DNA of 64,000 nucleotides from Planctellipticum sp942493135 (GTDB taxonomy: Bacteria > Planctomycetota > Planctomycetia > Planctomycetales > Planctomycetaceae), in assembly GCA_942493135.1 (NCBI GenBank), contig OW818684.1, positions 7,316,001 to 7,380,000 of the forward strand. The letters run 5' to 3'. The notes beneath the pieces are model-generated. The model was not told the origin of the DNA. It saw nothing but the letters and a program-made list of their open reading frames with translations, and made no database searches. Below, in pieces: positions 61,029 to 64,000 of this stretch. Made by a program: the position numbers and the translations under genes. Each line of letters starts with the position of its first letter. Position 1 is the first letter of the stretch.

Positions 61029-62036
61029 TCAGCCGGCGTGCTTCGCCAGCAGTTCGGCGATCTGCACAGCGTTGGTGGCGGCCCCTTTGCGGAGGTTGTC
61101 GCTGACGCACCAGAAAGTCAGTCCGTTGGGGTGCGACAGGTCTTTGCGAATCCGGCCGATAAAGACCTGGTCACTCCCCGTGCAGGTGCTCGGCATCGGA
61201 TACCCGCCGGCAACATGATCGTCAACGACCTGAATTCCCGGGAAGTTCGCGAAGAGCTGACGGGCTTCTTCCACGCTCACAGGCCGTTCGGTCTCGACCA
61301 GAATCGTTTCGCTGTGGCAGTTGGCTACGGGAATCCGGATGCACGTCGGACAGATCTGAATGGACTCGTCGCCCAGGATCTTCCGGGTCTCATAGACCAT
61401 CTTCAGCTCTTCACTCGTGTAGCCGCCGTCCTTGAATCCGCCGATCTGCGGTATCGCATTAAAGGCGATCGGCGACGTGAATGCCTGGTACTCGTAGGCG
61501 CCGCCGTTGAGCTGTGCCCGCGTCCCCTCCAGCAGATCCTCCGTCCCCTGCAACCCGGCCCCGCTGACCGCCTGATAGGTGCTCACCACCACCCGCCGGA
61601 CGCGGGCCGCGTCGTGCAACGGCTTCAGAGCCATCGCCATCTGCGTCGTAGAACAGTTCGGGCTGGCGATGATTCCCTTCGCGTTCAGCGCGTCTTGCGG
61701 ATTGATCTCCGGAATCACCAGCGCCACGTCAGACTTCATCCGGAAGTACCCGGATTCGTCGATCACCTTGCAGCCCGCGGCGACGGCGGCAGGCAGGAAT
61801 TCCGCCGCCACTTCGTCAGGCGTACTGGCGACGACCAGGTCGACCCCGGCGAAGGCATTCGGCTCAAGCAGTTCGATGGTGTATTCGCGTCCCTTGAATG
61901 TGAGTTTGCTGCCAGCGCTGCGGGCCGATGCCAGAAACCGGTAATTGCGGGCCAGCTCCGGCCGCTCTTCGAGGAGCCGCAGCATGATGCGGCCCACAGC
62001 CCCCGTCGCCCCGACCACCGCCATCGTTCCAAACAC
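61029..62036 (-). CDS. asd: Aspartate-semialdehyde dehydrogenase
   Basis: A 335-residue enzyme. MAVVGATGAVGRIMLRLLEE (NADP site), a SARSAGSKL segment, IASPNCSTTQMAMALKPLHD with the catalytic Cys, TYQAVSGAG and IRIPVANCHSETI with active-site residues are diagnostic. It makes aspartate semialdehyde for lysine, methionine and threonine. GTG at 62036 has AAGGGGA 8 bases upstream; an ATG at 62024 is the alternative. It forms a lysine unit with lysA. Confidence 0.96.
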   Translation of the reverse strand: MFGTMAVVGATGAVGRIMLRLLEERPELARNYRFLASARSAGSKLTFKGREYTIELLEPNAFAGVDLVVASTPDEVAAEFLPAAVAAGCKVIDESGYFRMKSDVALVIPEINPQDALNAKGIIASPNCSTTQMAMALKPLHDAARVRRVVVSTYQAVSGAGLQGTEDLLEGTRAQLNGGAYEYQAFTSPIAFNAIPQIGGFKDGGYTSEELKMVYETRKILGDESIQICPTCIRIPVANCHSETILVETERPVSVEEARQLFANFPGIQVVDDHVAGGYPMPSTCTGSDQVFIGRIRKDLSHPNGLTFWCVSDNLRKGAATNAVQIAELLAKHAG

Positions 62037-62162
62037 GGAAATTCCCCTTCGCTGTCGCTGAATAGACGGACCTCGGGCGCAGAATGGCCCGCTCAGTCCG
62101 ACACACTATAAGCGGGGGCGGTTCGGGGCTGCAAACGAAGGGCGATCGGGCCTCGGAGAAGC

Positions 62163-62831
62163 TCAGGCCCCGACCAGTTCGAGTTGGTCGCTAACAATCC
62201 GCAGAAACTCTGGAAACAGCTCCCAGGGTCCCGGACGCCGATTCCAGCGATCCGCCAGCAGCCGAAGAACGGCCATCTCGCCGCGGCACTGCTCCAGGTT
62301 CGCAGCAGCCTGCTCGCGCTGCTCGTCGGTCAGTTTCCAGCGGCTCGGGCAGAGGGCCGGTCGTCCGGCCACTTCTTCCGTTCCCCACTCCACTCCGGGC
62401 TGAATCGCGATCTGACCGGCAGAATCCCAGCGGAAGGGAAAGACTCGGCAGACGACCGGACGCGACTCGTAGATGGAACAACGGGCGGAATCGCCGCAGC
62501 CCGGAGAATCGCTCTCTTCTTCGAGGAAGCGACACATCCGTGTCCCAGGAAACTGCCGGCTTTCCACCGGCCGAAGTCCGATCACGAACGGCGTTTCAGG
62601 ATCGTCCTCAAAGCGAAACTGCGGCACAATCCCGCGTGAAATCAGCCCGTCTCGGTCTTCCCAGCGGCAGACGAAGTCCCAGAAGTCGAGCGATCGATCG
62701 GCCCTGATCCGGGCGATATCGTTCCCTGTCATCGGGACGGCATACTCGCGGCAGCAGCTCGCGGAACAACCCGCGCAGGGAGTCGCAGGAGCGGCAATCT
62801 CCAGAACAGGCAGTAGAGAACCGGACGGCAT
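62163..62831 (-). CDS. YkgJ-family cysteine-cluster protein
   Basis: A 222-residue soluble protein. The motif CAGCSASCCREYAVPMT near residues 18-34 and MCRFLEEESDSPGCGDSARC with SIYESRPVVCRVFPFRWD carry eight or more conserved Cys, the pattern of the YkgJ/Fe-S (or zinc) cluster family. Function in bacteria is not established. ATG at 62831. 126 bases upstream of asd; may be a separate unit. Confidence 0.92.
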   Translation of the reverse strand: MPSGSLLPVLEIAAPATPCAGCSASCCREYAVPMTGNDIARIRADRSLDFWDFVCRWEDRDGLISRGIVPQFRFEDDPETPFVIGLRPVESRQFPGTRMCRFLEEESDSPGCGDSARCSIYESRPVVCRVFPFRWDSAGQIAIQPGVEWGTEEVAGRPALCPSRWKLTDEQREQAAANLEQCRGEMAVLRLLADRWNRRPGPWELFPEFLRIVSDQLELVGA

Positions 62832-63507
62832 TCGGACAGGCCTTGCACGTTAACCGGCACTGCACACATCGCCAGTCTGCGAAGCTCACGCCGTCCTCGT
62901 ACCGGTGATGACGACAATCAAGCCTGCCTCACGAACTCGCGACGCGACGGCGATTTGGCGTCCAGCAGTGACATGAATTTCAGTCTCGCGACCGTTTTCT
63001 CAAGTATCCGCGGTTATGCCTGCCACCAGAAAATTCCTCAAGTTCCCCGTTCTCGCCCGATTCAAATGGAGTTCCAGCCCGGGAACATCTCCGTTCCCGT
63101 CCTGGATCGTGCATTCGAAACCCCGAGGAAACGAAGCAAACTGTGGTTTTCGACTTATGGGACAATGACGGCCGGGCCGACACTCGCACCCGATGGGGCC
63201 GGAGATGCGCCGCACCACTGGTCGCAAATCACTGCGCCGCCAGTATCACCCCAAGCGGCGAGGCCCGACTGATCGGACTACGGAGCAGGTCCAGCCACCT
63301 CACTGGCGCTGTCGCCATTCTGCTGGCCGCGGCAGCTCTGGGAGCGGCTTCGTTGCTCCGCACGCGACATTTCAGGCCTGGAACACGCTCGCGGGCCAGA
63401 TGGTCTTCCACCGGACAGCCCGTCGAACTGACGAAAATCGAAGGCTCCCGGCTGTCGCTGGTATATCAAGTTCTGCTGCTGCGGTAACTCGCGACGCCGC
63501 GACCCCG
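62832..63507. other. 676-base stretch without a firmly supported gene
   Basis: A plus-strand frame at 63143-63487 (GTG start, 114 codons) encodes a hydrophobic helix (GAVAILLAAAALGAASLL) and might be a small membrane protein, but its codon use is not clearly coding and there is no ribosome site. An overlapping plus-strand frame from 63193 is equally open. I leave both unassigned. Confidence 0.4.
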
Positions 63508-64000
63508 TCAGGTCTCATCCAGCACTCGGGCTACCACCAGCGAAATGTCGTCCTGCTGAGGCCGTCCGCCCACGAACTGCTGACAGGCCTGATGGACGGA
63601 TACCGCAAGCTCACCAGCCGGACGGTGGCGTTCGGTCTGCACATGCTGCAGCAGTCGGTCCAGCCCGAAAAACTCTCCTTCTACGGAGAGACACTCCTGA
63701 ATTCCGTCCGTCGGCAAGACCAGCAGATCACCCGAATGCAGCTTCAGCGGAGGCGATTCGGGAAACTTCAGACAGGTGGAGAATCCCAGGACGGTCGCCG
63801 TGCTCCTCATCATCTCGCGAGATCCGTCTGCGCGCAAGCAATATCCCGGATGGCCGGCGCCGACGTAAGTCAACTCACGGCTTTCGAGGTTTACGACCGC
63901 GACAAACAGCGTTACGAACGAAGCCTCGGGCAGATCGACAACCAGAAACTCATTCAGGCATTCGATTGCCTCTGAGAGCTCCACTCCCGACAGTAACAGA
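63508..64000 (-). CDS. SpoIIE/RsbU-type PP2C phosphatase, C-terminal part (5' end outside window)
   Basis: The frame is open to the right edge. The visible 163 residues contain the end of the phosphatase domain: ECLNEFLVVDL, FVTLFVAVVNLESRELTYVG, AGHPGYCLRADGS, DLLVLPTDGIQE (the TDGi/E metal motif) and GGRPQQDDISLVVARV (QDD metal motif). Such enzymes dephosphorylate STAS-type anti-sigma antagonists in stress partner switches. The true start lies beyond 64000; the GTG at 63984 is internal. Confidence 0.9.
   Translation of the reverse strand, partial: LLLSGVELSEAIECLNEFLVVDLPEASFVTLFVAVVNLESRELTYVGAGHPGYCLRADGSREMMRSTATVLGFSTCLKFPESPPLKLHSGDLLVLPTDGIQECLSVEGEFFGLDRLLQHVQTERHRPAGELAVSVHQACQQFVGGRPQQDDISLVVARVLDET

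Noticed and set aside
60969..62111. 380-codon plus-strand frame
   Set aside because: Antisense of asd, which has all catalytic motifs.

Overview
The window looks like part of a planctomycete chromosome (order Planctomycetales or close; genus not determinable by reading). The reasons are a PEP-CTERM/exosortase locus with a long exopolysaccharide (EPS) cluster, planctomycete-style secreted proteins (a leucine-rich-repeat lipoprotein, a proline-rich Cys protein, a 1,739-residue TPR protein, a PHP-VanZ fusion) and short dispersed palindromes of the GGGTGGCAC...GTGCCACCC type. GC is roughly 60 % by eye, with clear drops at about 11.1-13.3 kb, 17.2-18.2 kb and 22.1-22.6 kb.

Positions 1-43,057 carry about 35 genes, all on the minus strand and many sharing 1-4 bases with their neighbour. 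In transcription order the block starts with a NusG/RfaH-like antiterminator, then exosortase, a Wzc-type tyrosine autokinase, an EpsI-like protein, an XrtA-type polysaccharide deacetylase, a mannose-6-phosphate isomerase, two glycosyltransferases, a hexapeptide acyltransferase, a FemAB-like protein, another glycosyltransferase, a GT-C membrane transferase, a GT4, and dTDP-sugar genes (NRS/ER-like epimerase/reductase, RmlB, RmlA). Next come the ABC exporter (Wzm, Wzt), a broken GT2, a Gfo/Idh/MocA-SDR fusion, more glycosyltransferases, an OafA-type acyltransferase, a methyltransferase, an O-antigen ligase/polymerase-like protein, the priming sugar transferase, and finally an unusual secreted protein, the PHP-VanZ fusion, the LRR lipoprotein and an SGNH hydrolase cut by the left edge. 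Together these could make, decorate, export and anchor a surface polysaccharide, with exosortase processing PEP-CTERM proteins for the same surface.

Positions 43.5-49.3 kb hold two PEP-CTERM proteins, a pilin-like protein, a small membrane protein, the outer-membrane export protein Wza (plus strand) and three small secreted proteins. Positions 49.5-49.7 kb hold palindromic repeats. The giant TPR protein follows, then a strong terminator and tRNA-Cys(GCA).

From 55.7 kb to the right edge the content is ordinary chromosome: a conserved hypothetical, an HtrA-like protease, a STAS protein and an EAL-HDOD protein on plus; asd and lysA, a YkgJ-type Cys-cluster protein and the C-terminal part of a SpoIIE/RsbU-type phosphatase on minus.

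Most noteworthy: a structured leader in front of the antiterminator that heads the 43-kb cluster; a plant/giant-virus-type bifunctional rhamnose enzyme where RmlC and RmlD would be expected; two unusual fusions; a decayed glycosyltransferase still in translational-coupling register; and a matched pair of 91-bp palindromes. All family assignments come from reading motifs; no database search was run.
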